Assembly (NCBI RefSeq): GCF_001544795.2
Contig: NZ_FCOI02000046.1
Span: 1-47,351 of the forward strand
Length of the DNA: 47,351 nt
From: Caballeronia temeraria
Lineage (GTDB): Bacteria > Pseudomonadota > Gammaproteobacteria > Burkholderiales > Burkholderiaceae
Direction of reading: 5' to 3'
Of this stretch, positions 40,346-47,351 are shown piece by piece (the stretch's first letter is position 1; each line of letters starts with the position of its first letter). Position numbers and translations under genes: made by a program. The notes beneath the pieces are model-generated. The model ran no database searches. It saw nothing but the letters and a program-made list of their open reading frames with translations, and was not told where the DNA came from.

Positions 40346-42748
40346 ATGACCACCTCCTTCTTCTCGGGCACCAACGTGGCCCCGGAGGCTGACTCGACCA
40401 ACGCGCTGATCGACAATCTCACGTCTCAGGTAGCCACGGTCACCGCAGCGAACTCCCAAGCCCAAGCGGCCTCGGTCGCAGCCGCAGCCTCCGCGAACAA
40501 CGCCAAGATCTCCGAGGCGAACGTCTCGACTCTGGCCCAGCAGTCGACGACCACGCTAAACCAAGCGAACGCTGCAGTTTCCCAAGCGCAGGCGCTTACA
40601 ACCCAAGCGTCAACCGCAGTCACCACGGCGACTAACAGCGCCACCCAAGCAGCGTCGAGCGCCTCCCAGGCGGCCACCTCGCTCACCTCGGTCCAGAACG
40701 CCGTAGCCCCCTTCCTGTCCCCGCAGGCCCAGTACATCTTCACGGCTACAGCAGGTCAGACTTCGTGGGCTGTGCCTAACGGTGCTACGTTCGTACCGGG
40801 GACTTCCCAAGTCTTCGTCAACGGTATCCGCTATAACCGTACAGAGTCCTACGATGACTCCACGGGCAACAGCATCACCTTCGTCAACCCACTTCCTGCA
40901 GGGTATGAGGTAACCGTACTCTTCAACAACACGGTGGTCTTCCCGGTTACTGGGGCTTCTGTGGCTGACCTTGCGTTAGCTCAGAGTACCAAGGGTGCGG
41001 ACATGGTGGGGTTCGTTGGGGCCAACGGTACGGCCACTACGGTTAGCGCATTGGCTTCTACAACCTCAGGTAAGGGCTCCAGCCTTATTGCGCACGGTAC
41101 AGGGAACCTTGGGCAAACTGTGGGAAACCTTCAAGCACGCCTTGGCGCATCTTTTGACTTCCAATCGGCTAAGAATGCTAGTCAAGCGTACACCCGCTTC
41201 TTTGCTATCAGCGGCAGTGCTCGGAATCAACCCCAAGGATTCGCTGTAGATGAGGCAGCACGGCGCTTCTACGTTTTCTTTGGGTACGACTCGACTATTG
41301 CACAGTTTGAGCTTGATGGTCCTCTTGGGCAACTGGCGCTGTCTGCTTCGCTCACTACCACACGCCTTGGGCACTCCGGGTTGACGCTGGAATATTCCAC
41401 CAGCGGCTCAAAGCTCTGGGCACCAAGCGCGAATTCAGGTAAGGCGCTGCGGTTCTCCTACGTTGCGGGGGCGCAGCCTGATAACTCTCAGGAATACCAG
41501 TTCTTCACTGATGATGGGTCGGGGACTAACTATACGTCTGTGTCCATTACAGATGACCAGCAGTATTTGGTTGCAGTGAGTCCGTGGCCCGCTGTAGTCC
41601 GTGTGTACAGTCTTGCAACACTGGTTGCCTCAGGTCCCGGCGATTACCGCAATAGCTATCTATACCAGTGGACTGTCCCTACAGACCAGTTCCCCGGTGG
41701 TCCTGGCGTTACCCCTATTCAGGCCCACGTAGGTAGGGGAAGTGTGTTCTACATCCTTGCTGGTCTTGGTACGAACAACGCGCCTTGTAGTATTTACGGA
41801 TACGACATCCAAACTGGGTTGATCGTATCAAGGGGAGATTCGCTTCCTATCGGGACTGCAGATGCAGCCAAAGTAGAAGCAGGAAACTACAACGAACCGG
41901 AAGGCATCGCATTCGTTGATGGGAAGATTGCTGTGCTGTGTACTCAAGGGGCCACCTCGGGTAGACGGTCAAACAGAATCTACTTGTGCTCCAAGAAGCC
42001 CTCAGCAAGCGAGCAGTCTGCTCAGGCGATGAGTCGATGGAACTCAGCTTTCAGTGGGGCTCGTTACTCAAGCTCTCGTCAGGCGCTTATCAAGTCTGTT
42101 TTGGATGAATTAATTGAGAACGGGCTTTATGACCGGCTCTCGTTCCTGTATCTGGCGAATACCGATGCAAATGGCGCTGCCATCAATCTGGTCAACCCCA
42201 CTCAGAAGCTCATTACTAACGGCACGGTAACCTTCACCGCTGACAGGGGATGGAAGTCTGATGGAACTACTGGATATCTGGATACCGGAGTAAGCCCGAT
42301 GACGATGCCTAATAACGAGCTTAATAGTGCTTGTTACGGCGGCTACATTCTTGGGACCTCTACGAGTGCTCAGGTTCTTGGACTTACCTCAGGAACAGGC
42401 GTAGCGATGACTGCGCGAAGCTCGGGTGGCAACTTCAGCACTCGGCTAAACCAGACTGCAGCAGACAACTACGCCAACACGAACGCTGTGGGGCACTTCC
42501 TCAGTAACCGCTCAGGTTCCGCTAGTTACGACAAGTACATTAACGGGTCTTTGGTCAAAACAGTAACGGCGGCTGCCGATACTTTCCTCAGTACTGGAAA
42601 CGTGGCCCTACTCAACGTCAACGGGACACTGGCGGATGCAAACATGCAGCTTGCGGCTGCTCATGGTGGTCTCTCGCTTACCCCCGCTCAGGTAACAGCA
42701 CTCTACAACGTCATTACTCGGTATCTGCATGAGTTGGGTGCTGTGTAA
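40346..42748 (+). CDS. Tail fibre/spike with Ala-rich coiled coil and beta propeller-like part
   Basis: The 800-aa protein starts with a helix rich in Ala, Gln, Ser and Thr (about 20-115), then a strand-rich neck (GTSQVFVNGIRYNRTESYDD), a middle resembling a beta propeller (NQPQGFAVDEAARRFYVFFG, FSYVAGAQPDNSQ) and a C-terminal lectin-like end (TGYLDTGVSPMTMP, ALYNVITRYLHELGAV). It is probably the receptor-binding protein. From about 41 kb the codon use becomes noticeably more AT-rich than in neighbours, which points to an acquired receptor-binding part. Confidence 0.85.
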   Translation: MTTSFFSGTNVAPEADSTNALIDNLTSQVATVTAANSQAQAASVAAAASANNAKISEANVSTLAQQSTTTLNQANAAVSQAQALTTQASTAVTTATNSATQAASSASQAATSLTSVQNAVAPFLSPQAQYIFTATAGQTSWAVPNGATFVPGTSQVFVNGIRYNRTESYDDSTGNSITFVNPLPAGYEVTVLFNNTVVFPVTGASVADLALAQSTKGADMVGFVGANGTATTVSALASTTSGKGSSLIAHGTGNLGQTVGNLQARLGASFDFQSAKNASQAYTRFFAISGSARNQPQGFAVDEAARRFYVFFGYDSTIAQFELDGPLGQLALSASLTTTRLGHSGLTLEYSTSGSKLWAPSANSGKALRFSYVAGAQPDNSQEYQFFTDDGSGTNYTSVSITDDQQYLVAVSPWPAVVRVYSLATLVASGPGDYRNSYLYQWTVPTDQFPGGPGVTPIQAHVGRGSVFYILAGLGTNNAPCSIYGYDIQTGLIVSRGDSLPIGTADAAKVEAGNYNEPEGIAFVDGKIAVLCTQGATSGRRSNRIYLCSKKPSASEQSAQAMSRWNSAFSGARYSSSRQALIKSVLDELIENGLYDRLSFLYLANTDANGAAINLVNPTQKLITNGTVTFTADRGWKSDGTTGYLDTGVSPMTMPNNELNSACYGGYILGTSTSAQVLGLTSGTGVAMTARSSGGNFSTRLNQTAADNYANTNAVGHFLSNRSGSASYDKYINGSLVKTVTAAADTFLSTGNVALLNVNGTLADANMQLAAAHGGLSLTPAQVTALYNVITRYLHELGAV

Positions 42749-42758
42749 AGGATAATCT

Positions 42759-43361
42759 ATGACAACTCCAAACACAGAACAGGCGGCTTCCGTAGTCGCC
42801 ATCCCCTCGGCATCCCTTGTAACCCAAACGCAACTCTCAAGTGCCGTAGCTCCCTTGGCAACCTCAGCAGCCGTGGTTGCCCTCACAGGAGACCAGACGG
42901 TAGCAGGTACCAAGACCTTCACGGGTCCTATCGTCCCCACGTCTACTCAGGGCATCAAGGGGACCGCCACGAACGATAACGCCCCTGCAGGTGCCGTGGG
43001 GGAATACGTTGAGGCCATTCAATCCAGCAACGTATCGCTTCCTAATGCCACTGCCACCAACATCACCAGTATCTCCCTGAGTCCGGGGGATTGGGATGTT
43101 AGTGGGGTTGTGGTGGTTAGTGGGTCCGGGGCTGTCCTAAACAACAGCCTTGGTGGTGTGAGCATTGTGTCGGCCACCATTGGTGCCCTTGGTACCTACG
43201 GTCAGTTAACTGTGACAGGGCACTCTGGGATTACCTTCACGGTCCCCACCTCTCGGTACACCCTCACAACAACAACCACGGTGTACCTCGTTGGTTACGC
43301 TGGATTCACTTCTGGCTCCGCTAACGGCACTGGAAAGATACGCGCCCGAAGGGTTCGATAA
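42759..43361 (+). CDS. Short tail fibre-like protein
   Basis: The 200-aa protein has LTGDQTVAGTKTFTGPIVPT, a motif found in many tail fibres, followed by a strand-rich beta part (WDVSGVVVVSGSGAVLNNSL) and a basic last segment. It lies between the large fibre and a fibre-assembly-type protein. It may be a second receptor-binding or tip protein. Confidence 0.75.
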   Translation: MTTPNTEQAASVVAIPSASLVTQTQLSSAVAPLATSAAVVALTGDQTVAGTKTFTGPIVPTSTQGIKGTATNDNAPAGAVGEYVEAIQSSNVSLPNATATNITSISLSPGDWDVSGVVVVSGSGAVLNNSLGGVSIVSATIGALGTYGQLTVTGHSGITFTVPTSRYTLTTTTTVYLVGYAGFTSGSANGTGKIRARRVR

Positions 43362-43369
43362 AGAAACAA

Positions 43370-43822
43370 ATGAACTACGTCCAAACCCTCGCTTACCTAT
43401 TTCCCAACCTCAACCCTCCGTTTGATTACTCGGTAGGTATCAATGAGAGTGGGGAGCAGTACATCTCCGCTTGGAACGTTGAGGACCCTGCACAGCCAAC
43501 AGAGGAAACACTCACGGCCACCTCCGACAAAGCTGCCGCTCACTTCGAACAGTTGGTCCTTGTTGGGGTGGTGCAGTCCATCATGGACGCCAAGGCCCAG
43601 TCGTATCACTACGACAACCTGACCACGGCAGTGACGTACGCCGATGAGCCTGCGGTCCCCAAGTTCCAACAGGAAGGCCAAGCGTTCCGTGCGTGGCGGT
43701 CTCAGGTGTGGGCCACGGCCTACAGCATCCTCGCGGATGTCCAAGCCGGGAGCCGTACGTTCCCCACGGTTTCTGAGGTCCCCGGGCTTCTCCCTGCGTT
43801 CCCTCTGGACCCTGCAGCATGA
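43370..43822 (+). CDS. Tail fibre assembly-type protein
   Basis: The 150-aa protein starts MNYVQTLAYLFPNLNPPFDY and ends FRAWRSQVWATAYSILADVQ plus FPTVSEVPGLLPAFPL. The C-terminal W-x-V-W...ILADV...PTVSEV pattern is common in small proteins beside tail fibres and resembles fibre chaperones. Function in assembly is inferred from that pattern and position. Confidence 0.7.
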   Translation: MNYVQTLAYLFPNLNPPFDYSVGINESGEQYISAWNVEDPAQPTEETLTATSDKAAAHFEQLVLVGVVQSIMDAKAQSYHYDNLTTAVTYADEPAVPKFQQEGQAFRAWRSQVWATAYSILADVQAGSRTFPTVSEVPGLLPAFPLDPAA

Positions 43823-44052
43823 GCAAGCTTCAGCGATACCTGGTGAACCTCCTCGTCCTCCTGGATGAGGCAGGTAACACCCTGACAGGGGGAAGCCCCA
43901 ACGAGACCATCTCGAGCCGCGCAGGCAAGGCGGCAGAGAAGGGTAAGCCTTGGGGCTGCGTCCTCTGTCGGCTCCTCAACTGCATCCAGAAGGACCACTG
44001 CAAGATCGCCATGGCTGTGACGATTGGCGAAGACGCGGTGCTCCCCGACTAA
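43819..44052 (+). CDS. Conserved phage protein with Cys pairs, unknown role
   Basis: The 77-aa protein reads LVLLDEAGNTLTGGSPNETI, then SSRAGKAAEKGKPWGCVLCR and LLNCIQKDHC. The pattern, with the WGCVLCRLL and the C-terminal HC, resembles a small protein found beside lysis genes in many Burkholderia-type phages. Its function is not known to me. It overlaps the previous gene by 4 nt. Confidence 0.75.
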   Translation: MSKLQRYLVNLLVLLDEAGNTLTGGSPNETISSRAGKAAEKGKPWGCVLCRLLNCIQKDHCKIAMAVTIGEDAVLPD

Positions 44053-44069
44053 CAACAAGGAAGTGAACA

Positions 44070-44528
44070 ATGACATGGTGCGATGAAGCACTCAAACTAA
44101 TTAAGGAGTTCGAAGGGTGTCGCCTCAAGGCGTACCCCGACCCTGCAACGGGTGCCGCACCATGGACTGTTGGCTACGGTGCCACAGGCCCCAAGATCGG
44201 CCCCGCGACCGTGTGGACCCAAGTCCAGGCCGACCAGGACCTGAAGGATCGCGTGGAGGCCCTCGGTGCCCACATCGACTCCGTGGTCAAGATCGAACTG
44301 TCGGACGAAGAGAAGGGCGCTCTGTGCTCCCTGGCGTACAACATCGGCACCGGCAACTTCGACCATTCCACGCTCTTGGCTCTCCTGAACAAGGGAGACG
44401 TCGAGGGTGCGGCCCATGAATTCCCGAAGTGGAACAAGGCGGCAGGCAAGGTCCTCGCGGGCCTGGTCAAGCGCCGTGACGGAGAAATGGCTGAGTTTTT
44501 TCTAGGCCTCAAGGAGGTGGCAGTATGA
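44070..44528 (+). CDS. Endolysin, T4-type lysozyme (GH24)
   Basis: The 152-aa muramidase has LIKEFEGCRLKAYPDPATG with the catalytic Glu, WTVGYGATGP with the catalytic Thr-type site and CSLAYNIGTGNFDHSTLLAL, a typical GH24 set. RBS AAGGAAG precedes the ATG. No signal peptide is seen, so it needs the holin. It overlaps the holin gene by 4 nt. Confidence 0.95.
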   Translation: MTWCDEALKLIKEFEGCRLKAYPDPATGAAPWTVGYGATGPKIGPATVWTQVQADQDLKDRVEALGAHIDSVVKIELSDEEKGALCSLAYNIGTGNFDHSTLLALLNKGDVEGAAHEFPKWNKAAGKVLAGLVKRRDGEMAEFFLGLKEVAV

Positions 44529-45079
44529 GTTGGACAGCAATCGCAGGCGCGGTGACGAGCCTCGCCCCGACTATCGCATCGGCCATCGGTGGCCCCTTGG
44601 CAGGCACCGCAGTCGCGGCCCTGGAGAAGGTCTTCGGCCTCACCCCGGGTTCCAACGACCCCGTGGAGCAGCGCCAGGACGCCGTAGCGGCTGCTATCGC
44701 AGGGGCAACCCCCGAGCAGCTTGCAGCGGTGCGCAAGGCCGACCAGGACTTCCAGGTGGCCATGGCGACCCTGGGGTTCAAGGATGCCGAGGCCCTCGCG
44801 GCTCTTCGGGTCCAGGACGTGGAGGGCGCACGCTCGATGCAAGTCAGCACGCGCTCCTGGGTCCCCCCGGTTCTCACGCTGGTCATCACCACGGGCTTCT
44901 TCAGCCTGGTGGCCGCGCTAATCTTCTGCAACATCCCCGAGTCGAACAAGGCGATCTTCTACAGCCTGGTCGGCTCCCTCGGCACCGCATGGGCCGCAAG
45001 CATCCACTTCTGGTTCGGCGACACCACGTCGAGCGTGGACAAGACAACGCTTCTGGCGAAAGCACAACCGATTGAGTAA
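44525..45079 (+). CDS. Holin, 3TM-holin type
   Basis: The 184-aa protein has a Gly/Ala-rich N-terminal segment (SLAPTIASAIGGPLAGTAVA), a helical soluble part, and two clear membrane helices near 125-165 (PPVLTLVITTGFFSLVAALI and AIFYSLVGSLGTAWAASIHF), ending in a polar tail. This is the layout of the 3TM-phage-holin family. It lies directly after the endolysin gene. Confidence 0.85.
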   Translation: MSWTAIAGAVTSLAPTIASAIGGPLAGTAVAALEKVFGLTPGSNDPVEQRQDAVAAAIAGATPEQLAAVRKADQDFQVAMATLGFKDAEALAALRVQDVEGARSMQVSTRSWVPPVLTLVITTGFFSLVAALIFCNIPESNKAIFYSLVGSLGTAWAASIHFWFGDTTSSVDKTTLLAKAQPIE

Positions 45080-45081
45080 GC

Positions 45082-45309
45082 ATGGACGAAACAATTGACA
45101 ACCGCGTAACCCGTCTGGAGTTCCGCATGGATGCGCAGGAGCAGAAGACCGAGGACCTCGAGGACTCCCAGGAGGACTTCGGGTCGTCCCTGAAGGCCAT
45201 CGAGAAGGTCCTGCTCCAGATCAAGTGGGCGCTGTACGGTGGTGGCCTGGTGTTCGCTGTGAACGTCCTGGGCCTCAAGGAAGTGATAACCAAGCTGGTG
45301 CTGCACTAA
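45082..45309 (+). CDS. XhlA-like membrane protein
   Basis: The 75-aa protein has a charged coiled-coil N-terminus (DNRVTRLEFRMDAQEQKTED) and one membrane helix near the C-terminus (WALYGGGLVFAVNVLGL). Proteins of this form accompany holins and help membrane disruption. It is the last gene of the rightward late block, before a strong terminator. I see no Rz/Rz1 spanin pair. Confidence 0.75.
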   Translation: MDETIDNRVTRLEFRMDAQEQKTEDLEDSQEDFGSSLKAIEKVLLQIKWALYGGGLVFAVNVLGLKEVITKLVLH

Positions 45310-45311
45310 AC

Positions 45312-45359
45312 AAAAACCCCCTCAAGGTTCCCGTAATGGGTTCCCGAGGGGGGTTTTTT
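45312..45359. terminator. Strong terminator closing the late operon
   Basis: AAAAACCCCCTC and GAGGGGGGTTTTTT form a long stem around a loop holding CCCGTAATGGGT-type bases. The T run serves the plus strand and the A run the minus strand, so it can end both the lysis operon and the lipoprotein gene at 45368. Confidence 0.92.
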
Positions 45360-45367
45360 CGTGTGGC

Positions 45368-45592
45368 TCAGTTCGAGACGAGCTTGCCTCCGCAGGTCGA
45401 CGCGCAGAGCTTCAGGGACGAGTTGCAGTTCAGCTTCTGGATGCCCGGGGTGAGCGGGTTAGAAGCCAAGCACTGATTGTAGGCGTCCGAGCAGTGCATC
45501 GAGCATTGCTGATCGGCTCCGCTCCAGTCGATGTCGGGCGTGGCACAGCCAGCAAGGGCCAACGCAGCGGCGAGGGCGAGGAACTTCTTCAT
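45368..45592 (-). CDS. Cys-rich lipoprotein
   Basis: The 74-aa protein starts MKKFLALAAALALAGCATPD, a lipoprotein signal with lipobox LALAGC. The mature part has six further Cys (CSMHC, C, C, C, STC) likely to be disulphide-bonded in the periplasm. It is on the opposite strand from the lysis genes, next to the integrase, so it may be expressed in the lysogen. A superinfection-exclusion lipoprotein, as known in T5 and other phages, is one inference; it could also be a moron of other use. Confidence 0.8.
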   Translation of the reverse strand: MKKFLALAAALALAGCATPDIDWSGADQQCSMHCSDAYNQCLASNPLTPGIQKLNCNSSLKLCASTCGGKLVSN

Positions 45593-45630
45593 ACGATCTC
45601 CAGTGGGTGCTGTGTGTATTACGGCAGGGA

Positions 45631-46911
45631 CTAGCGGGCCTTTAGGGCATTCGCGGCAACGAGCCAGTCTCTCAGGTCCCCCAGGGGATACCCTTCGCCG
45701 TAGTTGGCACCCATCCCCGGCGTAGCGTGCCCGATGATCTCGTCAGCGGCCTCCGAGGGACACTTCACGGCCCGCAGCAGATCCTTCATACCATGGCGCA
45801 GCGAGTGGACCCCCAACTGGGTCCCCTTGAGTCCGTCTCGGCCCCGAATCCACTTCACCAGCGCAGCACTTGCCGTATCCGCCTTGCAGCCTTCGGCAGA
45901 GGTGTACTGTGGGAAGAGAACAACCGGGTCGTGGGAGCGGCTAATTGCGTCCCGTAGACACGTCTGGGCCACGGGGGTAAGAGGAATACGCCGAGTGCTC
46001 CCCGGGGTCTTGAGGGTTCGCCAGGGGTGGGGCTTCAGTGCGATGTGCGGAATCAGGTGGTCCAGCTTCACGTCAGCCTTCGCGAGACCGACTATCTCAG
46101 CGAGGCGTGCGCCTGTCTCAGCCACTACACGCAGGATCGACCTGAGGGTGTCGGGGTTGGCCTTGTCCAGGGCCGCGTCGAGGGCCTTGAACTGCTCCAA
46201 TGTAAACACCTCTCGGTCCTCGCTGTCCTCACCCAAACCGGTTATCTCGACACGGGCGAACACATTCTCGATCCCCATCTCATTCTCTCGGATGGCACGA
46301 CCGAACGCAGCCTTGAGGGGCGTGATGTAGCGCTGTACGGAAGCCGTAGCCATGTCTTTGCCGAGCAGATATTGTACAAAGCCGTTCACATCTGTACGAC
46401 GCACCTTGCGGATGTCTCGGTCAGCCTTGAGGTATTCCATGAGATACCGGAAGCTCCGCTCTGCACGATCCTGTCCATTCGGACGGGCCTTGATGTACTC
46501 GTCGCGGCAGTCCGTCAGACGGAACTCCCTGGTCCCCTTGACGAGTTCCATGGCAGTCTGGAGAGGCTCGGGAATCTTGCCGCCGACCATGTTCTCCTCG
46601 ACGTGATCCTCGAAGGCCCAGACTGCGCCGTCCTCCGGTTGTACAACATCGAGCTTCTTTTCTTCGAGCCACGCCTTCGCGAGGGCTAGGTTTCCGGCGC
46701 GGGAAGGGGAGCGGTAGTGTGCCCACTCCTCGTCGTGCTGCTTCGCGAGGCGCTTAATGCGCTCTGCGGCAACCCGTGGGTCCGTGGTTTGACATGAGAT
46801 AACCACGTACGGTTTTCCGACCTTATCTCGAAGATCGTCTGGAACCCTACGCCGGTAATAGATGACGTCGCTCCCTGGCTTCTTCCAGGAATAACGTAGT
46901 TGAACCGCCAT
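45631..46911 (-). CDS. int: Tyrosine integrase at attR
   Basis: The 426-aa integrase (frame open to 46977) has an N-terminal arm-binding-type segment (SWKKPGSDVIYYRRRVPDDL), a core-binding domain, and the catalytic domain: ETGARLAEIVGLAKADV with Arg, KTPGSTRRIPLTP with the Lys hairpin, GVHSLRHGMKDLLR for HxxR, then IGHATPGMGANYGEGY with His and Tyr. It is the gene nearest the tRNA att core and the arm-type repeats, so it is the likely integrase. I took the ATG at 46911 (MAVQLRYSW); others at 46935 and 46977 are possible. Confidence 0.93.
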   Translation of the reverse strand: MAVQLRYSWKKPGSDVIYYRRRVPDDLRDKVGKPYVVISCQTTDPRVAAERIKRLAKQHDEEWAHYRSPSRAGNLALAKAWLEEKKLDVVQPEDGAVWAFEDHVEENMVGGKIPEPLQTAMELVKGTREFRLTDCRDEYIKARPNGQDRAERSFRYLMEYLKADRDIRKVRRTDVNGFVQYLLGKDMATASVQRYITPLKAAFGRAIRENEMGIENVFARVEITGLGEDSEDREVFTLEQFKALDAALDKANPDTLRSILRVVAETGARLAEIVGLAKADVKLDHLIPHIALKPHPWRTLKTPGSTRRIPLTPVAQTCLRDAISRSHDPVVLFPQYTSAEGCKADTASAALVKWIRGRDGLKGTQLGVHSLRHGMKDLLRAVKCPSEAADEIIGHATPGMGANYGEGYPLGDLRDWLVAANALKAR

Positions 46912-46937
46912 GATGCCGATACGGAATGTCGTCATGG

Positions 46938-46975
46938 TTGTGGTAACTGGTGTGGTAACCAGTGTGATAACTCCC
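46938..46975. repeat. Arm-type integrase sites, right end
   Basis: TGTGGTAACTGG (about 46939-46950), TGTGGTAACCAG (46951-46962) and TGTGATAACTCC (46964-46975) are tandem copies of the element present twice at the left end. They lie between the integrase start and the attR core. Consensus: TGTGRTAACYSS-like. Confidence 0.75.
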
Positions 46976-47029
46976 ACAACCTCGATTGCCTTGCCAGCCT
47001 TGGCCTAGCGGGCTTCCAAGGGTTTTCCC

Positions 47030-47044
47030 TGGTGCCCAGGAGAG
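47030..47044. repeat. attR core in tRNA-Leu
   Basis: TGGTGCCCAGGAGAG is identical to attL and forms the CCA end, acceptor 3' strand and part of the T arm of the tRNA on the minus strand, so integration keeps the tRNA intact. Confidence 0.9.
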
Positions 47045-47116
47045 GACTCGAACCTCCACGGTGTTGCCACCGCTAGGACCTGAACCTAGTGCGTCTACCA
47101 ATTCCGCCACCTGGGC
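47030..47116 (-). tRNA. tRNA-Leu(CAG), copy 1, integration target
   Basis: The minus strand begins GCCCAGGTGGCGGAATTGGT, has the anticodon arm CTAGG-TTCAGGT-CCTAG (CAG), a long variable arm, GGTTCGAGTCC and a coded CCA. The 3' 15 nt now come from the phage side of the att site. Confidence 0.97.
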
Positions 47117-47264
47117 CAAGGGGTACAGCAAGCCCGCTATTTTAGCGGGAACGGACACCGTGTCAATCGAAAAGTCTTACGACTTGTCTTAAACCAAAAA
47201 CAGGGTCTCCGCATAAAAAGAAAAAGCCACCTGACTTTACGTCGAGATGGCTTTTTCAAACATC
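47117..47264 (-). other. Spacer between tRNA genes with terminator hairpins
   Basis: CCCGCT-ATTTT-AGCGGG forms a hairpin near 47132-47148. AAAAAGCCA (47221-47229) and TGGCTTTTT (about 47247-47255) form a stem with T runs, a terminator for the second tRNA on the minus strand. Confidence 0.7.
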
Positions 47265-47351
47265 TGGTGCCCAAGAGAGGACTCGAACCTCCACGGTGTT
47301 GCCACCGCTAGGACCTGAACCTAGTGCGTCTACCAATTCCGCCACCTGGGC
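47265..47351 (-). tRNA. tRNA-Leu(CAG), copy 2
   Basis: This gene is identical to copy 1 except one base in the acceptor/T-arm region (plus-strand CCCAAGA versus CCCAGGA). It ends at the window edge. The one-base difference may be why only copy 1 carries the phage att core. Confidence 0.97.

Larger units (their letters stand above)
2338..47044. mobile_element. Temperate T7-like mosaic prophage integrated in tRNA-Leu
   Basis: The element is bounded by the exact 15-bp repeat TGGTGCCCAGGAGAG. Inside are two tyrosine recombinases, a single-subunit RNA polymerase, a replication set, packaging, head, tail and lysis genes, and repeated arm-type sites at both ends. All major podovirus functions have an intact reading frame, so it may be inducible. 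Transcription is organised as two large opposing blocks diverging from 18.4-22 kb. Replication and transcription genes resemble T7-like phages. Capsid, portal, terminase and adaptor do not, which points to mosaicism. Host taxon and inducibility are inference. Confidence 0.95.

Noticed and set aside
1..47351. CRISPR array or insertion sequence
   Set aside because: I saw no regularly spaced repeats of CRISPR type and no transposase gene.

Overview
The window is a bacterial chromosome segment carrying one complete-looking temperate phage genome. The flanks (a carboxylate-type MFS transporter, two tRNA-Leu(CAG) genes, high-GC codon use) suggest a Burkholderiaceae host such as Burkholderia, Paraburkholderia or Caballeronia. 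This is an inference from style, not a database match. The prophage lies between a 15-bp direct repeat, TGGTGCCCAGGAGAG, at 2338-2352 (attL) and 47030-47044 (attR, the 3' end of a tRNA-Leu gene). It is about 44.7 kb. Five copies of a 12-bp element (TGTGRTAAC...) just inside the two ends look like integrase arm sites.

Layout. 1-2337: host DNA (unknown ORF, MFS transporter, and a terminator that probably once ended the tRNA transcript). 2338-4190: lysogeny-type module on the minus strand: a ribbon-helix-helix-like protein, a small unknown ORF and a second tyrosine recombinase. Each has a sigma70-like promoter; two of the three carry TTGTACAA-type operators. 4190-18400: a minus-strand early and replication module of tightly coupled genes ending at a terminator. 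It holds a T7-type single-subunit RNA polymerase, SSB, endonuclease I, endonuclease VII-like nuclease, primase-helicase, RNA ligase, family A DNA polymerase, 5'-3' exonuclease, a dATP/dGTP diphosphohydrolase-like protein and about 20 small unknown genes, several too short for a usual ORF cut-off. 18400-22060: control region with four near-identical phage RNA polymerase promoters (GAATTACCCCGTACTATAG; the fourth copy lies at 15.8 kb), a strongly structured RNA candidate, a tRNA-like gene with an 8-nt anticodon loop, a long-stem terminator, and a minus-strand operon led by a very acidic 304-aa protein behind an operator-controlled promoter. 22060-45310: plus-strand virion and lysis genes. 45368-46911: a minus-strand Cys-rich lipoprotein and the main integrase, next to attR.

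How it works together (inference). The RHH-like protein or another factor would hold TTGTACAA operators at the host promoters of the lysogeny genes, the RNA polymerase gene and the acidic-protein operon. When the RNA polymerase is made, its own promoters amplify its gene leftward, drive replication genes from the promoter behind a terminator at 15.85 kb, and fire rightward through the control region into the late genes. The virion module does not look T7-like: the capsid resembles the SU10/DUF5309 family, the portal is 684 aa, and an adaptor and nozzle protein replace typical T7 gp11/gp12. So the element reads as a mosaic of a T7-like replication and transcription core, a non-T7 podovirus particle and a tyrosine-integrase lysogeny system. 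I found no CRISPR array, insertion sequence or obvious broken gene.
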